A stretch of DNA of 28,846 nt from Gammaproteobacteria bacterium (GTDB taxonomy: Bacteria > Pseudomonadota > Gammaproteobacteria > Pseudomonadales > Azotimanducaceae). This document shows positions 1 to 7,673 of the stretch, in pieces; position 1 is the first letter of the stretch, and every line of letters starts with the position of its first letter. The position numbers and the translations under genes were made by a program. The stretch lies in contig PBGU01000032.1 of NCBI GenBank assembly GCA_002719135.1, forward strand, positions 4,528-33,373. Reading direction: 5' to 3'. Under the pieces are notes generated by a model. That model was not told the DNA's origin, ran no database searches, and saw only the letters and a program-made list of their open reading frames with translations.

Positions 1-753
1 GGGCGCCGAAAACCGTACCTTGATCCGGCGAAATCGAGAAGCGTCGCCACCGCAAAGTCCTTCAAGTAAGAGGTGTGCGCAATGACCGAAGGTGCACAGA
101 CCGTGAAGAATCGGTTCATCAAACCCGCCAAAACTTGCCGACTCCGGATCGATATGGAGAGGATTGTAATCACCAGATAGTCGGTAAACATGTGCCTGAT
201 TGACGGGAATCAACGTATTGGAAGAAAAATCAGGCGGGCGATCAGGAGTCGTGAGTTTTTCCGAAAACGTCATGCCCGCGCCTTCAAAGGGCTCAATATC
301 ACCGAGTTTTTCGACGCCGCGCCGAAACGATCCGTTAACCATCCGCACGCAGTCGTTCCCCGACGCATCCGTAACTAAACTTTCATACTCACAAAACCCG
401 TTGCCCCTGCCACGCGGGTGTACGCCAATGAGACGCGATCGAACCGTTACTTCGCCCGAAATCGGGAGCGGTGCGATCACTTCAAGGTACCGTTCCGCAT
501 CAATGTTCAGAGGCCCTGGCGACGACGGAATTAGAGTCGTATCGACGGGTGCACCGCTGCCCCCCCAACGAATCGAAAAGGTTGGGAACACGGCAAATTG
601 CGGGTGACCTTCATAAACGAAACGAAGATCGTGCGTCCCAATGCCCACTGCATAGAGCAAGACGTCCCGTCGATCGTATCGAATGGCGACGGATTCACCC
701 CAGGGGCCTGGTTTCCCATCGGGCAAAGCTTGAATTGCTTGATAGGTTGCCAC
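1..753 (-). CDS. MaoC-family (R)-specific enoyl-CoA hydratase, 3' end cut by the window edge
   Basis: The frame is open for 251 codons from a GTG at 753 to the left edge, so the C-terminus lies outside the window. The start was chosen because an in-frame TAA lies upstream and an AGGAA-like ribosome site precedes the GTG by about 8 bases. The protein has a divergent N-terminal hot-dog half. It then has the hydratase-2 motif: a Tyr-Arg-Leu-Ser-Gly-Asp-Tyr-Asn-Pro-Leu-His stretch, Ile-Asp-Pro, and a Pro-Ile-Leu-His-Gly-Leu segment. This layout matches two-domain MaoC hydratases (about 280-300 aa) that hydrate trans-2-enoyl-CoA to (R)-3-hydroxyacyl-CoA. Asp and His of the motif are the expected catalytic residues. 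It lies 62 bp downstream of the thiolase and is probably in its operon. The family is clear; the substrate is not. Confidence 0.85.
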   Translation of the reverse strand, partial: MATYQAIQALPDGKPGPWGESVAIRYDRRDVLLYAVGIGTHDLRFVYEGHPQFAVFPTFSIRWGGSGAPVDTTLIPSSPGPLNIDAERYLEVIAPLPISGEVTVRSRLIGVHPRGRGNGFCEYESLVTDASGNDCVRMVNGSFRRGVEKLGDIEPFEGAGMTFSEKLTTPDRPPDFSSNTLIPVNQAHVYRLSGDYNPLHIDPESASFGGFDEPILHGLCTFGHCAHLLLEGLCGGDASRFRRIKVRFSAP

Positions 754-815
754 GCAACTCGTTCCTATATACCTAATATGTTGATGGTCACGCCGTATCG
801 CTTACCCAACGATCC

Positions 816-2057
816 TTAATCATCGGAAACCAGTACTAGCGTCCCCGTGGTCGACAGCGTTCCGCCGGTACCATTAACGACGCAGGTGTGCGAATCCGTC
901 TGTTTTCCTTCAATACCGTTGATGCCGTCTTCTGCCGTTCCCGACAACTGTCGATACGCCTCAACCAGCAATTGCATCCCATACATCCCTGAGTGATTAA
1001 ATGACAAGCCACCCCCGTTGGTGTTGATCGGCAGCCGGCCGCCGGGCGCAGCATCTCCATCCTTCCACAAACGATAGCCTTGACCCCTGGGCGCCAAACC
1101 AAGCATCTCCGCGGTGATTGCCGCGGTGACCGTGAACGAGTCATAGATCATCGCCATGTCCATATCCTGAGGCCCAAGGCCCGCCATCTCGTACGCGATC
1201 GCCGACGAGCGTGCCGCGGAGGTCGCCGTGAAGTCATCCATCTCCAACATATTCTGATGTGCCATGGATTCAGCAGCGCCCGCGATCCAGACGGGGTTCG
1301 TACGGAGGCTCCGCGCAATCTCCGGTCGTGCAACGATGACTGCGCCACCATGATCTGTCACCAAACAGCAGTGAAATAATGTCAATGGCCACGCAATGAT
1401 TCGAGCATCTAAGACATCTTGTACGGTAATCGGGCCGCCAAACGGGTTGGGTGTTCGCTCGCCTAATTTCACCTCTGCTTGAGAAGCGTCCGCGAACATC
1501 AGAGCGCGTGGATTCTTCTGCGCCCACTCTCGCGTCACGACCGAGATGTGGGCGAAGTCCTCAACCGTTGACCCATATTGATGCATGTGTCGAACCATGG
1601 CGTGCGCGTATTGCGATGGCGCACCGAAGGTTCCATAGGCCATGGTCATTTCTGCGCCCGGTGACATCTCTCCACGGCCACCGCCACCGCCTCCCGCACC
1701 ACGATACGACCAACCCGCTTCGCCATGACTGACAACGGCAACATCAATGATTCCCGACGCAATGGCTGCTAGCGCATGGTGTACGTGTATCTCAAATGAA
1801 CAGCCGCCAACCGAGGTTGTATCGATGTAATGGGGCCGGATGCCTAGATGTTCTGCCAACTCCACCGACCATCCAGTAGAAAAAACACCTTCGATATCCG
1901 AGATGGGTATACCCGTGTAATCAGAAACGTTCTTGATCGCCTGAATGTGATGTTGCAACGAAGTAACCTTGTCACCCCGTTCCTCGGGATAACCGATTTC
2001 GTTCGATTCCGCCGCTCCGACGATGGCTGCGCCCATCGATAAATTTGTTGCTGCCAT
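816..2057 (-). CDS. Thiolase-like protein of the SCP-x/Ltp2 group
   Basis: A 413-aa thiolase-fold protein. The ATG at 2057 is preferred over an upstream in-frame codon because a GGAGGAG ribosome site lies 5 bases before it, inside the end of the DUF35 gene. Cys86, in a Val-Gly-Gly-Cys-Ser context, falls where the thiolase nucleophile is expected by spacing to the following helix and Gly. The C-terminal half has an Asn-Thr-Asn-Gly-Gly-Gly and Asn-His-Ser-Gly region with a likely catalytic His. The second thiolase cysteine near the C-terminus appears replaced in Asn-Gly-Thr-Gly-Gly. Relatives that pair with DUF35 proteins are either Claisen thiolases (BbsB) or retro-aldolases (Ltp2). Residues 122-127 form a run of six glycines. 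It is the middle gene of a DUF35-thiolase-MaoC operon, and its substrate is unknown. Confidence 0.85.
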   Translation of the reverse strand: MAATNLSMGAAIVGAAESNEIGYPEERGDKVTSLQHHIQAIKNVSDYTGIPISDIEGVFSTGWSVELAEHLGIRPHYIDTTSVGGCSFEIHVHHALAAIASGIIDVAVVSHGEAGWSYRGAGGGGGGRGEMSPGAEMTMAYGTFGAPSQYAHAMVRHMHQYGSTVEDFAHISVVTREWAQKNPRALMFADASQAEVKLGERTPNPFGGPITVQDVLDARIIAWPLTLFHCCLVTDHGGAVIVARPEIARSLRTNPVWIAGAAESMAHQNMLEMDDFTATSAARSSAIAYEMAGLGPQDMDMAMIYDSFTVTAAITAEMLGLAPRGQGYRLWKDGDAAPGGRLPINTNGGGLSFNHSGMYGMQLLVEAYRQLSGTAEDGINGIEGKQTDSHTCVVNGTGGTLSTTGTLVLVSDD

Positions 2058-2059
2058 GG

Positions 2060-2476
2060 TTACTCCTCCACCACCCGCCAAAACGGGATGTGTGTATCGT
2101 CATCAGCTTGGTCGAATTCGACCTTAACCTTTGCCCCTATCTTGATGTCCTCAGGCTTGTTCGGATCCACGCCACGAAGGACCGTCATCATTCGATCGCC
2201 TTCATTAAGATCGATATATGCAGTCACGTAGGGAACCTCTTCCGCCCAACCACCAAATGCACGGTGCTGAACGGCAAACGTGTGCAGTCGCCCCTCACCA
2301 CTGCCCTCGATCCATTCCAAATCCGTGGAGTGGCACGATGGACATATCAGTCTCGGATACCAGTGCACTTTCCCGCACAACGTACATCGCGGCAGCATCA
2401 GCTTGCCTTCCTTAGCGCCATCCCAAAACGGCTGGTTGTGCTGACCCTTACGAGGGATGGGTTTGTTATACGCCAC
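2060..2476 (-). CDS. DUF35 zinc-ribbon/OB-fold protein, thiolase or aldolase partner
   Basis: A 138-aa protein starting at GTG 2476, with AGGAAGGA about 5 bases upstream. Cys31, Cys34, Cys45 and Cys48 make a rubredoxin-like zinc ribbon, followed by an OB-fold of about 75 residues. This is the standard layout of DUF35 proteins. Family members such as BbsA (with thiolase BbsB) and ChsH2 (with aldolase Ltp2 and MaoC protein ChsH1) bind their partner and help position the acyl-CoA. The stop lies 2 bases before the thiolase ATG, so the two are translationally linked. That supports a complex of this protein with the thiolase, and perhaps with the MaoC protein. Confidence 0.88.
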   Translation of the reverse strand: MAYNKPIPRKGQHNQPFWDGAKEGKLMLPRCTLCGKVHWYPRLICPSCHSTDLEWIEGSGEGRLHTFAVQHRAFGGWAEEVPYVTAYIDLNEGDRMMTVLRGVDPNKPEDIKIGAKVKVEFDQADDDTHIPFWRVVEE

Positions 2477-2757
2477 GTTCGTCCTTCCTCAATGCTCCTG
2501 CCCGGCTGTCAAACTTAGCACGAGAACCGAAACGGCGTTACTAGTTGGTCGTATTCGACGCATCGACATCCTCGAACTGATCAAATCCGTCACACCATCC
2601 TGCTATAGTTTGTGGCGGGAGCGGGCTGGCATGGAGACGGGAGTTTGAATCAATTCCCGCCGCCATACGAAACAGATCGCGTTGCGGCGCTATGATCCAA
2701 GGTGTCGCCGACCGACAGGTCGGTATGCTCCTGATCGACATTGCATAGAAGGATGTT
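2477..2757. promoter_or_regulatory. Divergent intergenic region between the DUF35 and ECH1-like operons
   Basis: 281 bp separate two divergent operons. The short open frames here show no protein-like composition. It must hold promoters for both directions. On the plus strand TATGAT at 2691-2696 resembles a -10 box, but the hexamer 17 bp upstream (CGAAAC) is a poor -35. A perfect palindrome lies just downstream and is listed separately. An AGAAGGA ribosome site precedes the ATG at 2758. No terminator hairpin is seen. Confidence 0.5.
2711..2724. promoter_or_regulatory. Perfect palindrome, candidate repressor operator
   Basis: The sequence ACCGACAGGTCGGT has arms of six bases around a 2-base centre. 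It can also be read as CCGACC and GGTCGG arms around GACA at 2708-2723. This form resembles TetR-family operators. It lies 33 bp upstream of the ECH1-like start and 8-21 bases after the transcription start expected from the weak TATGAT box, where a bound repressor could block transcription. No regulator gene is present in the window, so the assignment is inference. Confidence 0.4.
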
Positions 2758-3582
2758 ATGAACTACACCAGATTGAACACCTCGATCAACGACGGCGTTG
2801 GCCACATCGAACTCGCCGCACCCGACGAATTTAATCGAATGCCCCCAGCGTTTTGGAACGAGTTTCCAGCAGCGGTAATGGAAATGGATTCGAGTGGTAC
2901 CGTCCGCGCGTTGGTGATTTCGGCGCAAGGCAAACACTTCTCCTCGGGCATGGATACGGCCGCTTTCACTACTCCCGCACCCCAACAATCCTTCGACGCA
3001 GGTCGACGGGGCGAGCGTGCCCGTCGCAACCTCGCGGGTCTTCAAGAAGCGTTTACGACCATCGAAAAGGTCCGGATGCCCGTGTTAGCTGCCATTCAAG
3101 GCGCATGCATCGGCGGCGGCGTCGACATGGTTTCCGCCTGTGACATGCGTTACTGCACATCGGACGCCTTTTTTTGCATTCAGGAGATCAATATTGGGCT
3201 ATCCGCGGACGTGGGTACATTGCAGCGCTTGCCCAACCTCATCCCCGATGGACTGATGCGCGAACTCGCGTACACAGGGAGACGTCTCTTTGCCGAGGAA
3301 GCGAAAGAAATCGGCCTTATCAACAATGTTTACGCCACCCACGACGAGATGCTGACGTCTGTCATGTCAATTGCGAAAGAAATTGCATCCAAATCCCCAC
3401 TCGCCGTCACAAGCACGAAGCACCTGCTCAATTACGGTCGCGAACACAGTATTCAAGAAACGCTGGGATACCAATCGGTTTGGATGGGTGCCGTATCGCA
3501 GGGAACCGAAATGCAGGCATATTTTCGTGCCAAATCCGAAGGCGACGAACCTTCATATGCAGACCTCCCACCGCTTGATTAA
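2758..3582 (+). CDS. Delta(3,5)-Delta(2,4)-dienoyl-CoA isomerase-like crotonase
   Basis: A 274-aa crotonase-fold protein. It carries the three acidic residues of the mammalian/yeast ECH1 dienoyl-CoA isomerases: Asp123 after a Gly-Gly-Gly-Val stretch, Glu143, and Asp151 before Val-Gly-Thr-Leu-Gln-Arg-Leu-Pro. Their spacing (20 and 28 residues) equals that of rat ECH1 Asp176, Glu196 and Asp204. The oxyanion-hole segments are present at Phe-Ser-Ser-Gly-Met-Asp (about 61-66) and Cys-Ile-Gly-Gly-Gly (117-121). ECH1 enzymes shift a 3,5-diene to the 2,4-diene during oxidation of acyl chains with double bonds at odd positions. It starts a plus-strand operon with an AGAAGGA ribosome site. Function is well supported; the acyl group is unknown. 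Confidence 0.86.
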   Translation: MNYTRLNTSINDGVGHIELAAPDEFNRMPPAFWNEFPAAVMEMDSSGTVRALVISAQGKHFSSGMDTAAFTTPAPQQSFDAGRRGERARRNLAGLQEAFTTIEKVRMPVLAAIQGACIGGGVDMVSACDMRYCTSDAFFCIQEINIGLSADVGTLQRLPNLIPDGLMRELAYTGRRLFAEEAKEIGLINNVYATHDEMLTSVMSIAKEIASKSPLAVTSTKHLLNYGREHSIQETLGYQSVWMGAVSQGTEMQAYFRAKSEGDEPSYADLPPLD

Positions 3583-3604
3583 CACAAACTCTGAGGACAT
3601 TGCT

Positions 3605-4237
3605 GTGAGTGAACAACCCGGGCTTTTTGACACTATGTATAGCTGCCGTGCAATGCGGCGTCTAAAAACTGACCCTGTACCCGAAGAAGACATCCTTCAA
3701 TTGATCGATGCCGCCAACCAGGCACCAACGGGTTCCAATCAACAAGGCGCACGATGGATTGTGGTGCGCGATCCAGAGCAGCGAAGAACTCTCGCTGATT
3801 TAAACCGATCTGCGGTGGAGGCATACATCGGTCCAGCGTCCGGGCGTCCTGCGGCTTTGCCGCATCAAGACACGGACAAGCGGTCGCGAATGCTCGATGC
3901 CGTGCTCTGGCAAGCGGAACACATGCATGAAATTCCGGTCCTAATCGTCGCTTGTTACGAGTTTGACGGACCAATCAGCGAAGGGGCCCCCAGCGGTGGT
4001 GGCGGGTCAATTTGGCCGGCTGTCCAAAATCTATTATTGGCGGCACGCGCCTTGGGTTTGGGAGCAGCTCCCACCACCTTAGGATTATCGAATCCAGCCG
4101 CGGTAAGAAAAACGCTGAACCTGCCAGACAACATGGCCGCGTATTGTCTCATCCCAGTCGGTTACCCTCTCGGAAAGTTCGGTCCTTTGACGCGATTACC
4201 TGTTGCCGAAACGGTGCGATGGGATAGGTGGGCATAG
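3605..4237 (+). CDS. Nitroreductase-family FMN oxidoreductase
   Basis: A 210-aa protein, the usual length for this family. The open frame extends far upstream into the ECH1-like gene, but GTG 3605 is the better start: it has GAGGA about 7 bases upstream and gives the expected N-terminus. An early Ser-Cys-Arg-Ala-Met-Arg-Arg segment and Ala-Pro-Thr-Gly-Ser-Asn-Gln-Gln around residue 45 are the FMN phosphate-binding signatures. A Gly-rich loop precedes the helix with Pro-Ala-Val-Gln-Asn-Leu, and a Gly-Leu-Gly-Ala segment follows. Family members reduce nitro groups, quinones or enones with NAD(P)H. Its position 22 bp after a dienoyl-CoA isomerase suggests it may reduce an unsaturated intermediate, but this is inference. 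Confidence 0.85.
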   Translation: MSEQPGLFDTMYSCRAMRRLKTDPVPEEDILQLIDAANQAPTGSNQQGARWIVVRDPEQRRTLADLNRSAVEAYIGPASGRPAALPHQDTDKRSRMLDAVLWQAEHMHEIPVLIVACYEFDGPISEGAPSGGGGSIWPAVQNLLLAARALGLGAAPTTLGLSNPAAVRKTLNLPDNMAAYCLIPVGYPLGKFGPLTRLPVAETVRWDRWA

Positions 4238-4281
4238 AAAAATATTGGAAACACCAGCAAGCCTAATACCAAGGAAATGAT

Positions 4282-5844
4282 ATGGATTTAGCGACATGGT
4301 CTTGGATATTCATGGTGGTGTACATCAGCGGCATGTTGGCCATCGGCGTGATCGGACAACGCCGAGTCAAGCATGCCGACGATTTCGCTACCGCTCGCGG
4401 TTCTTACGGACCGATTTTTCTAGCATTCGCGTTTGCGGCGACAACGGCTAGCGGTGCAACTTTTCTTGGCGGCCCAGGCCTCGGATACCAGTGGGGGTTC
4501 GCTTCTCAATGGGGAAATTTTCTTTATCCCATTGGTGTTTATTTCGGGGTTCTCATATCCATGCGCCTGATCGCGACCACCGGGAATAAGTTCGGCAACC
4601 GTTCCATTCCCGAATTCTTGGGCGATCGTTACCAGTCCGAAGGTATCCGGATCATGGTGTCTATTTTTTCGTTAGTTTTGTTTTTCTACCTTGCAGGTCA
4701 ATTGGTTTCAGGGCTCGTGATGTTCGAAATTTTTCTTGGGCTCTCACCGTTCTGGGCACTCCTGATCACGACCACGGTGCTCCTTTTTTACGTAGTCCTC
4801 GGTGGCGCCCATGCCGACATTCTTACCGATGGGGTCCAAGGGGTCATGATGCTTATCCTGGCTATTGTCGTGATCGTTTTGGCCCTCACGGGTTTCGGCG
4901 TGGATGGGGGTTTATCTGGTTTGATTGACCGTTTGGAGACACAGAACAGCAATCTAGTCCAACCACTGAACCCCGAATCAGCTCTTACGCATTCGTGGTG
5001 GTCAATCATCGCCGTACTTTTTGCCCACATCCCGCTTGGCTTGCTTCCCCATCTTGGCAACAAGCTCTGGGCCTTAAAAGGTGTAGGCGACCAACGTACG
5101 TTCATCAAACTCGCTTTTCTTTTTGGATTGACACTCGGGATGATGGGACTCGGCGGATTGCTCGCGAGAGCGCTCCTCGGCGACGCGCTCCTTCTTGAGG
5201 GCGCCAATCCCAATCAAGCGCTACCGCTTGTTTTCATCGAATTGTTTCCTACCTGGCTAGCGGCACTCATTGGCGTCGGGATTCTTGCCGCGATCATGTC
5301 CACCGCGGATGGTTTGGTGGTCTCTTCATCTCAAATCGTTGCGAACGATCTTTATCGGCGATCAATCGCTCCGCGCCTCAGGAAAACACCGTCCGAAGAC
5401 CAGCTTGATCAGCAAGTCCTCACAATAAGTCGGGTGACTACGGTTGTCGTACTTGTCATCGCCATGGGACTGGCTTGGACACTTATGGAAACCAACATCG
5501 CGCTGATTGTTTGGATCGGCACCGGGGGGATGATGGCGGCGTTCGCCGGGCCCCTGGTGGTGGGAGCGTTATGGCGAGGCGTGACACGGGCCGGTGCCTA
5601 TACCGGCCTCGCGTCCGGTTTCGTCACGTTCCTTATCCTTCACACCCAATTATTGGATCCGTCGTGGTTTGGTAGTGGTTGGTTGCACGGTGCGGTCGTT
5701 TGGTTGCACGGCGAGGGACCGAATCCATTTTCATGCGCAGCAATGGGTGAAGCGGTCTCAGTTTCCCTGACCTTCCTGGTGTCTCGAAGCACCCAACCGC
5801 TGCCTCAGTCCCATCTCGAAGACATGTTTACCGAAGCCGCATAA
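4282..5844 (+). CDS. Sodium:solute symporter (SSS family)
   Basis: A 520-aa, strongly hydrophobic membrane protein with about 13 predicted transmembrane segments, typical of the SSS family. The N-terminal region has the family's Asp-Asp-Phe-Ala-Thr-Ala-Arg-Gly segment after TM1. It is followed by Ala-Thr-Thr-Ala-Ser-Gly-Ala-Thr-Phe-Leu-Gly-Gly in TM2, which usually lines the substrate and sodium sites. A Met-Ser-Thr-Ala-Asp-Gly segment near residue 340 is the other conserved core. An AAGGAAATG ribosome site precedes the ATG by a few bases. SSS members carry acetate, pantothenate, proline and other small organic molecules. In this operon it probably imports the carboxylate that the neighbouring enzymes degrade. 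Substrate cannot be read from the sequence. Confidence 0.9.
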   Translation: MDLATWSWIFMVVYISGMLAIGVIGQRRVKHADDFATARGSYGPIFLAFAFAATTASGATFLGGPGLGYQWGFASQWGNFLYPIGVYFGVLISMRLIATTGNKFGNRSIPEFLGDRYQSEGIRIMVSIFSLVLFFYLAGQLVSGLVMFEIFLGLSPFWALLITTTVLLFYVVLGGAHADILTDGVQGVMMLILAIVVIVLALTGFGVDGGLSGLIDRLETQNSNLVQPLNPESALTHSWWSIIAVLFAHIPLGLLPHLGNKLWALKGVGDQRTFIKLAFLFGLTLGMMGLGGLLARALLGDALLLEGANPNQALPLVFIELFPTWLAALIGVGILAAIMSTADGLVVSSSQIVANDLYRRSIAPRLRKTPSEDQLDQQVLTISRVTTVVVLVIAMGLAWTLMETNIALIVWIGTGGMMAAFAGPLVVGALWRGVTRAGAYTGLASGFVTFLILHTQLLDPSWFGSGWLHGAVVWLHGEGPNPFSCAAMGEAVSVSLTFLVSRSTQPLPQSHLEDMFTEAA

Positions 5845-5876
5845 AAACTATATCGCAACGTTGTACGCTACCCGCT

Positions 5877-6668
5877 ATGAGTACAACATTTTATGAACAT
5901 CTCTTCGGGGTGCGAGACAAGGTCGTCCTAGTCACCGGTGGTACCCGGGGGATCGGCTTAATGATTGCTGAGGGCTTGGTTCGCTGCGGTGCTCGGGTCT
6001 ATATCTCGTCACGCAAGGAAGACGCTTGCCGAGAGGCTGAGGCGCAACTCTCAAAACTCGGTGCTTGCGTTGCGATCCCCTGTGATATTTCAACTATCGC
6101 AGGCTGTAGGGAACTTGCCGGGATACTCCAAGCGTCGGAAGACAAACTTCATGTCCTGGTTAACAACGCCGGGGTAACGTGGAGCTTAGATATCGACGAA
6201 TTCACCGAAAAGGCCTGGGACCGAGTCATGGATTTGGATGTTAAGAGCCCATTCTTTCTCACCCAAGCGCTACTGCCGCAACTTCGCGCCGCCGCGACGC
6301 CGGATCAGCGAAGCTCCATCATCAACGTCACCTCTGTGAACGGACTGAAACCGGGTGGACTACGAAACTATTCATACGTCGCAGCCAAAGCCGGCTTAGG
6401 TCAATTGACGGCACAAATGGCGCGAGACCTCATGGACGACCATATCAACGTCAATGCGATCGCCCCAGGACCCTTCAAATCAAAAATGACTGCACCACTT
6501 TATGCGACGGAAGAAATGGAAATCCAAGTCCGAGAAAGTTTCCCGATGAAGCGCTGGGGATCTATGGAGGACGCGTCCGGTCTTACGATATTTCTCTCAT
6601 CACGCGCTGGATCCTACCTGACCGGGGTTACCCTTCCCTGTGACGGTGGGGCAACAACGATCGGCTAA
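5877..6668 (+). CDS. RhlG-like short-chain dehydrogenase/reductase
   Basis: A 263-aa classical SDR. The cofactor motif Thr-Gly-Gly-Thr-Arg-Gly-Ile-Gly is at 20-27 and Asn-Asn-Ala-Gly at 96-99. The catalytic Ser is near 153 and Tyr167-xxx-Lys171 is intact. Overall it resembles RhlG-type 3-oxoacyl reductases, including the C-terminal Met-Lys-Arg-Trp-Gly and Asp-Gly-Gly segments. An Arg45-Ser-Ser-Arg neighbourhood after the second strand favours NADPH. It is the last gene of the ECH1-nitroreductase-symporter operon, 32 bp after the symporter, with no strong ribosome site. It probably interconverts a 3-hydroxyacyl and 3-oxoacyl thioester or a related secondary alcohol. The precise substrate is unknown. 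Confidence 0.88.
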   Translation: MSTTFYEHLFGVRDKVVLVTGGTRGIGLMIAEGLVRCGARVYISSRKEDACREAEAQLSKLGACVAIPCDISTIAGCRELAGILQASEDKLHVLVNNAGVTWSLDIDEFTEKAWDRVMDLDVKSPFFLTQALLPQLRAAATPDQRSSIINVTSVNGLKPGGLRNYSYVAAKAGLGQLTAQMARDLMDDHINVNAIAPGPFKSKMTAPLYATEEMEIQVRESFPMKRWGSMEDASGLTIFLSSRAGSYLTGVTLPCDGGATTIG

Positions 6669-6704
6669 ATAACTCGCATACCAACAGAGAACCCCATCTT
6701 CATA

Positions 6705-6890
6705 TCGCGCGACACCGACAGCATCGGTCTGCTCACGCCCCTCGACTTGGAGTTCTGGATCTCCACGACCATTCACGAAAGGGGACGAGCGTTCATCGGT
6801 TGCCACCCTCGATTCACCGTGTCGCACCAACAGAATTTCCGTGTCACCGGACGGAGCTACAAACGTTTGTTACCGATACGCTTTAGGCAT
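6705..6890 (-). pseudogene. Histidine-phosphatase (phosphoglycerate-mutase-like) gene remnant
   Basis: From ATG 6890 the frame reads six codons, then an in-frame TAA at 6870-6872. It then continues as a clear histidine-phosphatase N-terminus: Leu-Leu-Val-Arg-His-Gly-Glu-Ser (phosphohistidine His24), a Gly-Arg-Gly-Asp-Pro-Glu-Leu segment and Glu-Gly-Arg-Glu-Gln-Thr-Asp-Ala-Val-Gly. Similarity ends near 6705, where the next strand and the second catalytic motif should follow. Only 37 bp remain to the end of the convergent SDR gene. The gene is therefore broken by a nonsense codon and by loss of roughly the C-terminal two thirds. It sits 34 bp after the isomerase-like gene and was probably the last gene of that operon. 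A re-start at TTG 6830 would not rescue it. Confidence 0.75.
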
Positions 6891-6923
6891 CAAAAAGAAG
6901 CGAGTTCCATCGCGAAATCGCAA

Positions 6924-7673
6924 CTATCGCTCCGGACGCCGGGCCCTCGAAAATTCAGCCGGGTTTCGAAGCATATGGGCGGCGCCATGGGATTCGTTGA
7001 TGGCGGCGCGTTCACCGTATAAACGTTCCTTCATCCAACCTAATACTTCGCGATTTTTCGCCACACCAAGTTGCCTTTCAGCGGTCTGCAACGCGACCGG
7101 ACGCACGTTCTCCAAGCTCGTGGTCGCGTGCACGAAGCCCGCGTCCTTGGCTGCTGGGCCCGTCCAGCGACGTGCAAGTACAACCGTTTCATGAAAGGCA
7201 CCCATCGGAATCTTGTGTCGAAAAAGTGCCAACTCAGGCTCCGGTATCGTCATGCCGATTTCGACTTCGTTAGCGCATAAGTAGCCTCTATCTTCTCGCA
7301 TGATCCGCAAGTCATGGCACAGCGCGATCATGAAACCGGCGCCAAAGGCATGACCATTCACGGCGGCCACGGTAGGGACGGGAAAAGTTATCAGGCGGGC
7401 ACAGAGTGCCATGTATTCGCTACCAAAGGCGTCCCGATCTCCGCCAGGATGTTCGCCCTGTGCCGCCATCCATTCGAGATCTAATCCATTCGAAAAAAAC
7501 TTTTCATCCACGGAAGCAGTGATCATAGCCACTGGATCCGTAGACAACTCAATCTCATCGAGCGCCGCGTTAAAGGCGCGAACGAACGTCGTATTCCATC
7601 GGTTTTCGTCGGCCGTCATCGACATAACAAAAACATCGCCCTCGCGCTCGAGCTGGATCGGAGCAGCCGTCAT
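6924..7673 (-). CDS. Enoyl-CoA isomerase-like crotonase
   Basis: A 249-aa crotonase-fold protein. The oxyanion-hole segments are Phe-Phe-Ser-Asn-Gly-Leu-Asp-Leu (59-66) and Gly-His-Ala-Phe-Gly-Ala-Gly (107-113). Only one of the two hydratase glutamates is present: Glu138 in Asn-Glu-Val-Glu-Ile-Gly aligns with the second, while the position after the Gly-Ala-Gly loop is hydrophobic. This pattern fits Delta3,Delta2-enoyl-CoA isomerases, especially the plant ECI type, better than a true hydratase. The ATG overlaps the TGA of the glutathione transferase gene (ATGA), so translation is coupled. A shift of a 3-enoyl double bond into conjugation is the likely reaction; the substrate is unknown. Confidence 0.8.
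   Translation of the reverse strand: MTAAPIQLEREGDVFVMSMTADENRWNTTFVRAFNAALDEIELSTDPVAMITASVDEKFFSNGLDLEWMAAQGEHPGGDRDAFGSEYMALCARLITFPVPTVAAVNGHAFGAGFMIALCHDLRIMREDRGYLCANEVEIGMTIPEPELALFRHKIPMGAFHETVVLARRWTGPAAKDAGFVHATTSLENVRPVALQTAERQLGVAKNREVLGWMKERLYGERAAINESHGAAHMLRNPAEFSRARRPER

Noticed and set aside
200..607. 135-aa plus-strand open frame at the left end
   Set aside because: It is the opposite-strand shadow of the MaoC hydratase gene, whose frame is open over the whole stretch and carries the family motif.
2507..2512. Perfect TTGACA on the minus strand upstream of the DUF35 gene
   Set aside because: No -10-like hexamer lies about 17 bp downstream, where the ribosome site already begins.
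3371..3604. Possible 78-residue N-terminal extension of the nitroreductase
   Set aside because: It lies almost wholly inside the ECH1-like gene in another frame and has no family similarity; GTG 3605 has a GAGGA site.
6714..6728. ACCGA-CAGCA-TCGGT palindrome resembling the operator at 2711
   Set aside because: It lies inside the histidine-phosphatase remnant and encodes its conserved Gln-Thr-Asp-Ala-Val-Gly residues; the spacing also differs from the 2711 site.
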